Assembly: GCA_031266955.1 (NCBI GenBank)
Contig: JAISAA010000178.1
Coordinates: forward strand, 1-16,926
Source: Oscillospiraceae bacterium
GTDB lineage: Bacteria > Bacillota > Clostridia > Oscillospirales > Oscillospiraceae
DNA length: 16,926 nt
Reading direction: 5' to 3'
Below the pieces are notes generated by a model. It was not told where the DNA came from and did not search any database. It was given only the letters and a program-made list of their open reading frames with translations. Positions within the stretch are counted from its first letter, which is position 1; each line of letters starts with the position of its first letter. Of the stretch, positions 6,508 through 15,312 are shown piece after piece. The position numbers were made by a program, and so were the translations under genes.

Positions 6508-8286
6508 ATGAAAAGATTTCAAAAACTGCGTTATATCACGTTTCTACTAAAACCGTACTGGAAACACGGCAAAATGTATCCGCTTATGACCCTGATAATG
6601 CAAGCGGTGCTCCAACCGCTCAGCAGCACTGTTAGCGTGCTGCTTCCCAAAGCGGCGATAGATTCCGTGACAAACGGCAGTTCGACGGCGCGGACGCTGG
6701 CTACGGTCGGCGCGTACACCGCTGTAATTATCGTCATCGCTATTTTGACGCGAATAATTTCAAACACTTCACAGGCCGTGATGCAAATAGAAATACAATA
6801 CGCGATACAGCTTGAAGTCAACGAAAAAGCGATAGGCACCGATTTCAAGTATTACGACAACCCGGAATTTTTCTCGCAATTCACATATGCGCAGCAATAT
6901 TTCGCAATGTATTCAAATAATGCCGTTATGCAGGTCACACAGATGGTCGGCGCCGTTTCGAGCATAATAGCGATGGGCGCGATCATAGCGTCGGCCGAGC
7001 TTTCGCTCATTTTGGTTTCGGTCATATTCGTTATTCTGAGTATGATTCTGCGGCTTCCGCAGACAAAAGGCTCGGTGGAACTTTCAGCCAAGTTGACCGA
7101 TCAAAGCCGCTTCGCGGGCTATGTCGGTCGCAGCTTGCAGCAGAAAGAAAACGCCGCCGAGCTGCGGTCCTCCGGTGCGGGAGCGAAAATGCTGCGCGCG
7201 TACAAGAACTCACTTAGGAAATATGTGGATATCATCAGAGACTATTATAAGACGACCTCAAAGTTTTACCTCCCGCAGGCCATCCTCACGCCTCTGCAAA
7301 GCTCGATCATCCTCGTGTATATCGTCCTGTTCATAATCGCGGGCGATACGTCAAAAATCGGGCTGTACGCAAGCCTCACGGCGGCGACCAGTACGCTCAC
7401 CGCTAACTTTTCAATGTTATTCTCTTTCGTCAACGATATATTAGAGATTGCGTTGCAAGGCGAAAAAATCGCCAGATTCTTCGAGGCCGAATCCACAATT
7501 GAGCCGCCCAACCCCAACGCCGTCCCGGCGCCGGACGGCGTCTACTCCGTAGAACTCCGCGACATCGCCTTCGGCTACGAAAACTCCGCATTCGGAATAA
7601 AAGGCTTCAATCTCAACGTAAAGCCCGGTCAGCGCGTCGCCATCGTCGGAGAAAACGGCGCGGGAAAATCCACGCTGACAAAGCTTTTGCTGCGCCTCTA
7701 CGACGTTGACGGCGGTACAGTTTTGATAAACGGCCGCGACATCCGCGACTACGACGTCCACGCCCTGCGCCGTCACATAGGAATAGCATATCAAGACGTC
7801 CGGATTTTAGCTATGAGTCTGCGCGACAATTTAACGGTCTACAACGACGCGACAGATGAAGAACTGCTCCGCGTCATCGACCGCCTCGGCCTCCAAAGCG
7901 TCCTCGAAAAAGCCAGCGGCAATCTTGACGTCCAAATCTCCCGTGAATTTACCGAGGACGGCGTAGTCCTGTCCGGCGGCGAAGCCCAGCGCGTCGCGCT
8001 GGCGCGTCTTTTCACCGGCTCATTTGGTCTGCTCCTGCTCGACGAACCGTCAAGCGCCCTCGACCCGCTCGCCGAATACAACCTGATGCAAGTCATTTTG
8101 GACAAGTCCAACACCGCAACGACAATAATGATCGCCCACCGCCTCAGCACCGTGCGAAACTTCGATATCATCTATCACGTAGAAAACGGCGAAATAATCG
8201 AATCCGGCACGCACGATGAACTCATTGCGGCGCAAGGCAAGTATTACGAAATGTTCACTCGGCAAGGCGAGAACTACAATAATTGA
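6508..8286 (+). CDS. ABC exporter half-transporter, tandem copy 1
   Basis: 592 residues, the usual length for a fused permease-ATPase exporter subunit. The start is ATG 6508, with AAGG at 6497-6500 as the probable ribosome site. Membrane domain ~20-320 with the coupling segment TDFKYYDNPEFF. ATPase domain from ~331: Walker A GENGAGKST at 381-389 (K387), Q-loop AYQD, signature LSGGEAQR at 488-495, Walker B LLLLDEP with D512/E513, H544; all intact. The protein ends in MFTRQGENYNN. It is a tandem duplicate of the next gene: ~14 differences in the last ~262 residues, but the membrane domains are much less alike. The two may form homodimers or a heterodimer with altered substrate choice. Substrate is unknown. 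Confidence 0.93.
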   Translation: MKRFQKLRYITFLLKPYWKHGKMYPLMTLIMQAVLQPLSSTVSVLLPKAAIDSVTNGSSTARTLATVGAYTAVIIVIAILTRIISNTSQAVMQIEIQYAIQLEVNEKAIGTDFKYYDNPEFFSQFTYAQQYFAMYSNNAVMQVTQMVGAVSSIIAMGAIIASAELSLILVSVIFVILSMILRLPQTKGSVELSAKLTDQSRFAGYVGRSLQQKENAAELRSSGAGAKMLRAYKNSLRKYVDIIRDYYKTTSKFYLPQAILTPLQSSIILVYIVLFIIAGDTSKIGLYASLTAATSTLTANFSMLFSFVNDILEIALQGEKIARFFEAESTIEPPNPNAVPAPDGVYSVELRDIAFGYENSAFGIKGFNLNVKPGQRVAIVGENGAGKSTLTKLLLRLYDVDGGTVLINGRDIRDYDVHALRRHIGIAYQDVRILAMSLRDNLTVYNDATDEELLRVIDRLGLQSVLEKASGNLDVQISREFTEDGVVLSGGEAQRVALARLFTGSFGLLLLDEPSSALDPLAEYNLMQVILDKSNTATTIMIAHRLSTVRNFDIIYHVENGEIIESGTHDELIAAQGKYYEMFTRQGENYNN

Positions 8287-8321
8287 CACGGCGCCGCAGA
8301 TGTGTGATTTGTGTGCGCCGT

Positions 8322-8404
8322 CGCCGCAAGTGCGGCGTTCCCCGTGCCCGCAGGCACGTTAAATGAGACACAATTTTAATTTGGCAAAGCCAAATTAAAA
8401 TTTG
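8322..8404 (+). repeat. Modular hairpin repeat, copy R3
   Basis: Hairpin 1 CGCCGCA/TGCGGCG (8322-8337); constant TTCCCCGTGC; hairpin 2 CGTGCC, loop CGCA, GGCACG (8343-8358); then a perfect 14-pair AT-rich hairpin AATTTTAATTTGGC with loop AAA (8372-8402). The last stem ends 3 bases before the ribosome site AAAGAGG (8406-8412) of the next ABC gene, so this repeat forms that gene's leader. Confidence 0.85.
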
Positions 8405-8420
8405 CAAAGAGGTAAAGACG

Positions 8421-10199
8421 ATGAAAAAATTCAATAAGCTGCGTTACATAGCGTTTCTCATAAAGCCGTACTTCAAATACGGCAAGGTATATCTTGTCGG
8501 ATACCTGATATCGCAGGTGCTGCTCAATCCGTTCAGCTCCACATTGACGGCGCTGCTGCCCAAAGCGGCGATAGACTCCGTTATGAACGGCAGCCCCGCC
8601 GCCCGCACGATCGCGACAATCGGCGTATACACGGCTTTGATCGTCGCCGTCGGCCTCGCGTCAACTGTAACGTCATACATATTGCAAGGAATATCAAGCA
8701 TAAAAATCAACTACGCGATAAAACACGACATAAACGAAAAAGCAATAGGCACCGATTTTAAGTATTACGACGACCCGGAGTTTTTCGCTCATTTTTCCTA
8801 CGCGCAGCAAAATTTCGCATCATACTCTACTCAAGCCGTCCAAATGTTCGGGCAGTTGATCGGCTCCGTTTCGTCCATTATAGCGATGGGCGCGATTGTC
8901 GCGTCAGCGGAGCTTACGCTTATTTTAGTCTCCGCAGCTTTCGTCATCCTGAATCTCTTGCTGGATCTCCCGGTGACAAAAGCCTCGGCGGACTTTTCAG
9001 TCAAGCTAAACGATCAAATCCGCTTCATAAACTATGTCGAGCGCAGCTTGCAGCAAAAAGAAAACTCAGCCGAGCTGCGTTCCTCCGGCGCGGGAGCGAA
9101 AATGCTTCGCGCGTACAGGGCCACCACGGGCAAATTGGTAACCGGCTATTCCCGCTACTACAAAACGATAATAAAATTCGCTTTCCCTCAGGCTATCACC
9201 TCGCCTTTGCAAAGCTCAATAATCCTCGCGTACATCGTCCTGTTCGTAGTACAAGGAGATTCGTCTAAAATCGGCCTGTACGCAAGCCTCACAGCGGCCA
9301 CAAGCATACTGACAAATAATATGTCAAACATATTCGGCATCGTCACGTATTCATTCCGCAACATACTGCAAGGTGAGCGCATCGCAAAATTCTTTGAAGC
9401 GAAATCCGTGATCGAGCCGCCGAATCCCAACGCCGTTCCCGCGCCCGACGGCGTCTATTCCGTCGAGCTGTGCGACGTCGCCTTCGGCTACGAAGATTCC
9501 GCGTTCGGCATAAAGGGCCTGAATCTCGCCGTAAAGCCCGGCCAGCGCGTCGCCATCGTCGGCGAAAACGGCGCGGGAAAGTCCACGCTGACAAAGCTTT
9601 TGCTGCGCCTCTACGACGTGAGCGGCGGCCAAATCTTAATAAACGGCCGCGACATACGCGACTACGACGTCCACGCCCTGCGCCGCCATATCGGTATCGC
9701 GTACCAAGACGTTCGCATTTTAGCTATGAGTCTGCGCGACAATTTAACGGTCTACAACGACGCGACAGATGAAGAATTGTTACGAGTGATCGACCGCCTC
9801 GGCCTCCAAAGCGTCCTCGAAAAGGCGGGCGGCAATCTCGACGTCCAAATCTCCCGTGAATTTACCGAGGACGGCGTAGTCCTGTCCGGCGGCGAAGCCC
9901 AGCGCGTCGCGCTGGCGCGGCTCTTCACCGGCTCGTTCGGCGTGCTGCTCCTCGACGAGCCGTCAAGCGCCCTTGACCCGCTCGCTGAATACAACCTGAT
10001 GCAAGTAATTCTGGACAAGTCCAACACCGCGACGACAATAATGATCGCCCACCGCCTGAGCACCGTGCGAAACTTCGACATCATCTACCACGTAGAAAAC
10101 GGCGAAATAATCGAGTCCGGAACACACGACGAGCTTATGGAAGCGCGGGGGAAATATTATGATATGTTCACGCGTCAGGGGGAGAATTACAACAACTGA
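8421..10199 (+). CDS. ABC exporter half-transporter, tandem copy 2
   Basis: 592 residues, aligning without gaps to the preceding gene at every motif checked: Walker A 381-389, signature LSGGEAQR 488-495, Walker B LLLDEP, H-loop IAHR, and the same C-terminal MFTRQGENYNN. The start is ATG 8421, 8 bases after AAAGAGG. Membrane domain with TDFKYYDDPEFF. Two stretches are identical in DNA to the upstream copy: 60 bases (9717-9776 with 7804-7863) and 80 bases (9840-9919 with 7927-8006). Surrounding codons differ synonymously, which points to gene conversion or strong sequence constraint. The last 37 bases, including the stop, recur exactly at 10311-10347. Confidence 0.93.
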   Translation: MKKFNKLRYIAFLIKPYFKYGKVYLVGYLISQVLLNPFSSTLTALLPKAAIDSVMNGSPAARTIATIGVYTALIVAVGLASTVTSYILQGISSIKINYAIKHDINEKAIGTDFKYYDDPEFFAHFSYAQQNFASYSTQAVQMFGQLIGSVSSIIAMGAIVASAELTLILVSAAFVILNLLLDLPVTKASADFSVKLNDQIRFINYVERSLQQKENSAELRSSGAGAKMLRAYRATTGKLVTGYSRYYKTIIKFAFPQAITSPLQSSIILAYIVLFVVQGDSSKIGLYASLTAATSILTNNMSNIFGIVTYSFRNILQGERIAKFFEAKSVIEPPNPNAVPAPDGVYSVELCDVAFGYEDSAFGIKGLNLAVKPGQRVAIVGENGAGKSTLTKLLLRLYDVSGGQILINGRDIRDYDVHALRRHIGIAYQDVRILAMSLRDNLTVYNDATDEELLRVIDRLGLQSVLEKAGGNLDVQISREFTEDGVVLSGGEAQRVALARLFTGSFGVLLLDEPSSALDPLAEYNLMQVILDKSNTATTIMIAHRLSTVRNFDIIYHVENGEIIESGTHDELMEARGKYYDMFTRQGENYNN

Positions 10200-10200
10200 C
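10164..10200 (+). repeat. 37-bp direct repeat, left copy
   Basis: The end of the ABC gene (codons for MFTRQGENYNN, stop TGA and one more base). An identical copy lies at 10311-10347, with repeat R4 between them. Confidence 0.9.
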
Positions 10201-10224
10201 GCTGAAACGCCAAACGTACGCCGT

Positions 10225-10305
10225 CGCGGCGAGTGCCGCGTTCCCCGTGCGCGCACGCACGTACAATCAAACATAATTTTAATTTGGCGAAGACAAATTA
10301 AAATT
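10225..10305 (+). repeat. Modular hairpin repeat, copy R4
   Basis: Hairpin 1 CGCGGC-GAGT-GCCGCG (10225-10240); constant TTCCCCGTGC; hairpin 2 CGTGCG, loop CGCA, CGCACG (10246-10261); linker TACAATCAAACAT; AT-rich hairpin AATTTTAATTTGGC with GACAAATTAAAATT (10275-10305, one mismatch). The order matches copies R2 and R3, which precede ABC genes. Here no ABC start follows; the last 37 bases of an ABC gene do. Confidence 0.85.
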
Positions 10306-10310
10306 TGCAG

Positions 10311-10347
10311 ATGTTCACGCGTCAGGGGGAGAATTACAACAACTGAC
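10311..10347 (+). pseudogene. Remnant 3' end of a lost tandem ABC exporter copy (37-bp direct repeat, right copy)
   Basis: Exact duplicate of the last 37 bases of the preceding ABC gene, placed directly after a leader-type hairpin repeat. The simplest reading is that another tandem ABC gene stood here and all but its tail was deleted. A local duplication is the alternative. The segment also supplies the last four codons and the stop of the convergent membrane-protein gene on the other strand. Confidence 0.6.
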
Positions 10348-12742
10348 AGCGCGCCGCGTCTGCGGCGCGACGTCGCATTATACAGATAAAAATAACCGAA
10401 CACACAAACGCGGCGGCTGACACAAGCTCCGCTATCCTGTAAATCCCCGGCGCGGCGTAATATACCCGCGCGCCGCCGCTTCCCTCTGGCAGCGCGACGC
10501 GCACCACGCCGTTTTCCCCCTCGGTGACGCCGAGCGCCGCGCCGCCGGAGGTCTCCGCCCTGTAGCCGTCGTAATAATACAGCGGCAGCTCGGCGTAAGC
10601 CCCGATCTCCGCCGAGTCGTAGGAAAACGAGACGCTTGTAAATTCACGCTCCGTGTCCGTTATCTCAGCGCCCGCGGCGCTGACGGCGGGCCCGCGCGAG
10701 CGCAGCGCGTCAAGCGACGTCCCCTGCCGCAGATATTCCTGCCCGCCGACCGCATAAGTCGCGAGCTCCGAGTATTTGCGCGGCAGCGCCGCCGGCCTGG
10801 AACTGTCCTGCGCGTAATTGTCCAGATACGGCGACACGGCAAAGATGACAGCGAGCAAAGCCGCTCCCGCTACGAGCCTACGGCTCGGGCGCTTCGCGCC
10901 TTGGCGCGTTCCCCGTGCGCGCACGCACGTTAAATCAAACGTCCGCTCGCTTCGCGGGCGGCGCGGCAAAGCGCCCGGGCCGTAGGCCCGTAAATGTAAA
11001 TCACACGTCCGGCCCCTTTCGGGGCCGGACGCCGTGGCGCCGTTGCAAATAAATGCAACCGCCGCAGTCAACACCAGCGTAAGCCCCAAAGACGCCACCC
11101 CAAAATAACGCCACGGAAACTGTACGAGCGCAAGCGCCGCGCTGAGGCCCGGAACGTCGGCGACGGCCTTCCAGGGAAACATCGTAGACGCCAAAAAGAG
11201 CGCGGGCAAGGCGACGCCGAGCCCCGCCGAGCCGACGCGCCCGATATTTGAACCTTGCCCGTGCAGCAAGCCGTTCCGGCGATAAATGAGCCGGATAACG
11301 ATAAACGCGAGCGCGCCGAGCCCGAAGATGCCGCCGACGGACAGCGGCATATCGGTATACGGCTCATAGATATCGCCCGAAAGCCCGGAGGCTTTTACAA
11401 ACGTCGCGAACATTTCGGCGGGGTATACGGCGTGCCCCGATATATCCCGGCTTGCGTTCAGGGCGTAAAGCCCCGTCCTCCCGGTGAGCAGCATAGGGAC
11501 GAGCGTCCCCGCGTTCAGCAGCAGCGTGTCCGCGGCGGCGATGAGCAGCGCGGCAAGCCGCCGCTTTTCAGAAAGCCGCCGTATATTGACGGCGGCGAAA
11601 ACAGCGCACGTCATAAGCGCGATCTCGACGCTTATGACGTGACTGCCAAGCAGTCCCGTAAAGCCTAAAATAAGCCGGCCGGCGCCGCGTTTTGCGTCCC
11701 CGAAAAACGTCTCGTACATACCGAGCGCCGCTAAGGGCAAAAACGCCATCGCCAAAACCTCGCCGACGGCGGCGCGCGTTAAAATACAAATCAGCCTGTA
11801 AAGGCACAGCGTGTACGCCGCCGACGCGAATATCCCAAGATCGCGCCGACCGAAAATGCGCTTGAAGCACGCGTAAGAAACGCCCGCCGTAAGCAGATTC
11901 ACCCCGAACATAAAAATCTGATACGACGTCGTAAGCGACGCGCCCAGCAGCCTCAAAGCAGCCGGGAAATACAAAAACAGCGGCGGATACATTATCGGGT
12001 CGGCATAGCCGTAGCCGTGTATGAACGTCGGATTTATACGCACGGGGAACTGCCCGGATAAAAGCCCCTCGTAGATACCCTCGATGCGCGTCAGATGAAA
12101 ATATATATCGTGGGCGTAGGACAGGCTCAGCCGCGCTATCGGCGCCGTCGCTATCACCGCCGTCAGCAGACAAACAGCTATCGCCGCCGCCTCGCCGTAT
12201 TCGCCGTTTTTGAGTTTATGCCCGCGGCGGAATAGATAAACGGCGGCGGCCAAGACAAACGCTGCGGCTAAAACCGCCAAAACCTCCGCGTCGTTATACG
12301 CCTTATTATCGCAGCTTATGAGGTACACGGTCACGTCGCCGGACGCTCCGTATGACCTGACCCGCAGCCTCGCACCCCTTATCACACTGTCGGTCTCACA
12401 GCGAAGCTCCGCCGCGCCGGAGCCGGCCTTTATCGGGACGGACGCGAAGACGCGGCCCTCCGCGTTGCCGCTTCCCGTGTAATACGGACTGAAAAGCTCA
12501 AAACGCCAACTTTCATCTCCCGCCCGCGCCGCCCCCGCCTCCGCCCGCGTACTGATATAAAACGAAAATTCTCCCGGCGGGAGGTCGAGCGGCGGCGTTT
12601 CGGCAAGCGTGTCCGCGTCGCCGTAGTAAAACAGATCGTCCGCGCGGTATTCAAGCTTTATATGATCCTCGGGCGCGCTCACGAGATATACCAAGCAAGC
12701 CGCCAGAAGCGCGGACGCCACCGCGATAAGCTTTAAGCGCAC
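10334..12742 (-). CDS. Polytopic membrane protein, PTPS-related/YfhO-like (GT-C type)
   Basis: 802 residues; start codon GTG (12742-12740), with AGGA 8 bases upstream. An N-terminal hydrophobic anchor (1-22) is followed by a ~130-residue beta-rich, probably extracellular domain, then many membrane helices from ~155. The motif YAHDIYFHLTRI (H211-D212, F215-H216) followed by GQFPVRI and YGYADPIMYPPLFLYFPAAL is typical of the '6-pyruvoyl-tetrahydropterin synthase-related' membrane family. These are thought to be GT-C-like glycosyltransferases; the first-loop Asp would be the catalytic residue. Residues ~572-623 are Arg-rich and coincide with hairpin repeat R5, read in frame between two membrane helices. 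The last residues CQLL come from the 37-bp duplication. It begins 5 bases after the preceding small export gene, so it is the last gene of the uvrB operon. Family call is probable; substrate unknown. Confidence 0.82.
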   Translation of the reverse strand: MRLKLIAVASALLAACLVYLVSAPEDHIKLEYRADDLFYYGDADTLAETPPLDLPPGEFSFYISTRAEAGAARAGDESWRFELFSPYYTGSGNAEGRVFASVPIKAGSGAAELRCETDSVIRGARLRVRSYGASGDVTVYLISCDNKAYNDAEVLAVLAAAFVLAAAVYLFRRGHKLKNGEYGEAAAIAVCLLTAVIATAPIARLSLSYAHDIYFHLTRIEGIYEGLLSGQFPVRINPTFIHGYGYADPIMYPPLFLYFPAALRLLGASLTTSYQIFMFGVNLLTAGVSYACFKRIFGRRDLGIFASAAYTLCLYRLICILTRAAVGEVLAMAFLPLAALGMYETFFGDAKRGAGRLILGFTGLLGSHVISVEIALMTCAVFAAVNIRRLSEKRRLAALLIAAADTLLLNAGTLVPMLLTGRTGLYALNASRDISGHAVYPAEMFATFVKASGLSGDIYEPYTDMPLSVGGIFGLGALAFIVIRLIYRRNGLLHGQGSNIGRVGSAGLGVALPALFLASTMFPWKAVADVPGLSAALALVQFPWRYFGVASLGLTLVLTAAVAFICNGATASGPERGRTCDLHLRAYGPGALPRRPRSERTFDLTCVRARGTRQGAKRPSRRLVAGAALLAVIFAVSPYLDNYAQDSSRPAALPRKYSELATYAVGGQEYLRQGTSLDALRSRGPAVSAAGAEITDTEREFTSVSFSYDSAEIGAYAELPLYYYDGYRAETSGGAALGVTEGENGVVRVALPEGSGGARVYYAAPGIYRIAELVSAAAFVCSVIFICIMRRRAADAARCQLL
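10873..11030 (+). repeat. Modular hairpin repeat, copy R5, inside a coding sequence
   Basis: Hairpins in order: CGAGCC/GGCTCG (10873-10887), CGCGCC-TT-GGCGCG (10895-10908), constant TTCCCCGTGC, CGTGCG-CGCA-CGCACG (10914-10929), linker TTAAATCAAACG, CCGCTCGC/GCGGGCGG (10943-10961), CGGGCC-GTA-GGCCCG (10976-10990), and a perfect 10-pair GTCCGGCCCC/GGGGCCGGAC with loop TTTC (11007-11030). It lies wholly within the membrane-protein gene on the minus strand and contains no stop in that gene's frame. Confidence 0.85.
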
Positions 12743-12747
12743 CGGAA

Positions 12748-13208
12748 TTATCCTATCAGGCTGCGGAAGCCGTAAGTAAGGCCCGTGACGAGCACTCCGG
12801 CGATCCCCACGCCCGCCGAGATCGCCGGCAGAGCCGTTTTAAGCCTTATATCAAAAACGGCGGCGATAAGCGCGCCAGTCCACGCCCCTGTCCCGGGCAG
12901 CGGTATCGCGACAAAAAGCATAAGCCCGAGCGCCATTCCGCGGCTGAGCGCCTTTTTATTCTTCTCCGCCTTGCGTTCGAGCATTTCGGCGAACCTGCCG
13001 AGCCTCGGGCTCTTTTTTTTCATCCATATGAACACGCGCCGCGCGAACAGGATTATAAACGGCACGGGCAGTATATTCCCGAAAACGGCGAGACCGGCCG
13101 CCCAAAGCTGCGGCAGCCCGCTCGCCACGCCGTAGGGTATCGCCCCGCGCAATTCCACTATGGGCAGCATCGCTATCAAAAATGTTATCACGCCGTGTAT
13201 AAAAAGGC

Positions 13209-13212
<4 letters not shown>
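12748..13212 (-). CDS. Small multidrug-export family membrane protein (COG2426)
   Basis: 154 residues with four hydrophobic stretches. Two half-membrane motifs of the family are visible: ELRGAIPYGVA near residue 22 and PLPGTGAWTGALIAA near residue 105, each a Gly/Pro-rich segment before a helix. A short Lys-rich amphipathic loop (KKKSPRLGRFAEMLERKAEKNKK) sits between the halves. The family name is historical; transport activity is not well established. The start ATG overlaps the uvrB stop by four bases (ATGA, 13212-13209), and its ribosome site GGGGAGAG lies inside the uvrB end, so translation is coupled to uvrB. Confidence 0.85.
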
Positions 13213-15185
<1,973 letters not shown>

Positions 15186-15219
15186 TTACGCGTTTCCTTT
15201 CTTTTGACCGTCTGCGGGT

Positions 15220-15248
15220 ATTATAATGTATCCGGTACGGGAATTCAA
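15220..15248 (-). promoter_or_regulatory. Promoter of the uvrB operon
   Basis: On the minus strand: -35 TTGAAT (15248-15243), 17-base spacer, perfect -10 TATAAT (15225-15220). Transcription would begin near 15213, leaving a leader of ~28 bases. I looked for a Gram-positive LexA box (GAAC-N4-GTTC type) over or near it and saw none. Confidence 0.75.
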
Positions 15249-15312
15249 GTTTTTCCGCCTTGCGGGCTTTTTGCCTGCGCAATCCGCGCACCGCAGGCGC
15301 GTAATTATTTGA
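15241..15312. other. Short intergenic stretch with stem-forming GC blocks
   Basis: GCCTGCG (15273-15279) can pair with CGCAGGC (15292-15298). A second small stem, CCGC-CTT-GCGG, is flanked by T-runs on the + strand. The T-runs are on the wrong side for stopping the esterase transcript, which runs on the minus strand, so I do not call a terminator. Confidence 0.3.

Noticed and set aside
10201..10310. Simple insertion of the hairpin repeat with a 37-bp target duplication
   Set aside because: 37 bases is long for a target-site duplication, and copies R1, R2, R3 and R5 show no such flanks. Loss of a tandem ABC copy explains the order of parts better.
3457..11030. CRISPR array
   Set aside because: The repeats are hairpin-rich, far apart, irregularly spaced and lie between or within genes. 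There are no spacers and no cas genes.
11568..12173. 201-codon frame on the same strand as the membrane protein
   Set aside because: Out-of-frame shadow of the membrane-protein gene, whose own frame has clear helices and the HD...FH motif.
15241..15300. Terminator for the esterase-like gene
   Set aside because: Stems are present, but on the minus strand they are followed by A-runs rather than T-runs, which does not fit an intrinsic terminator for that gene.
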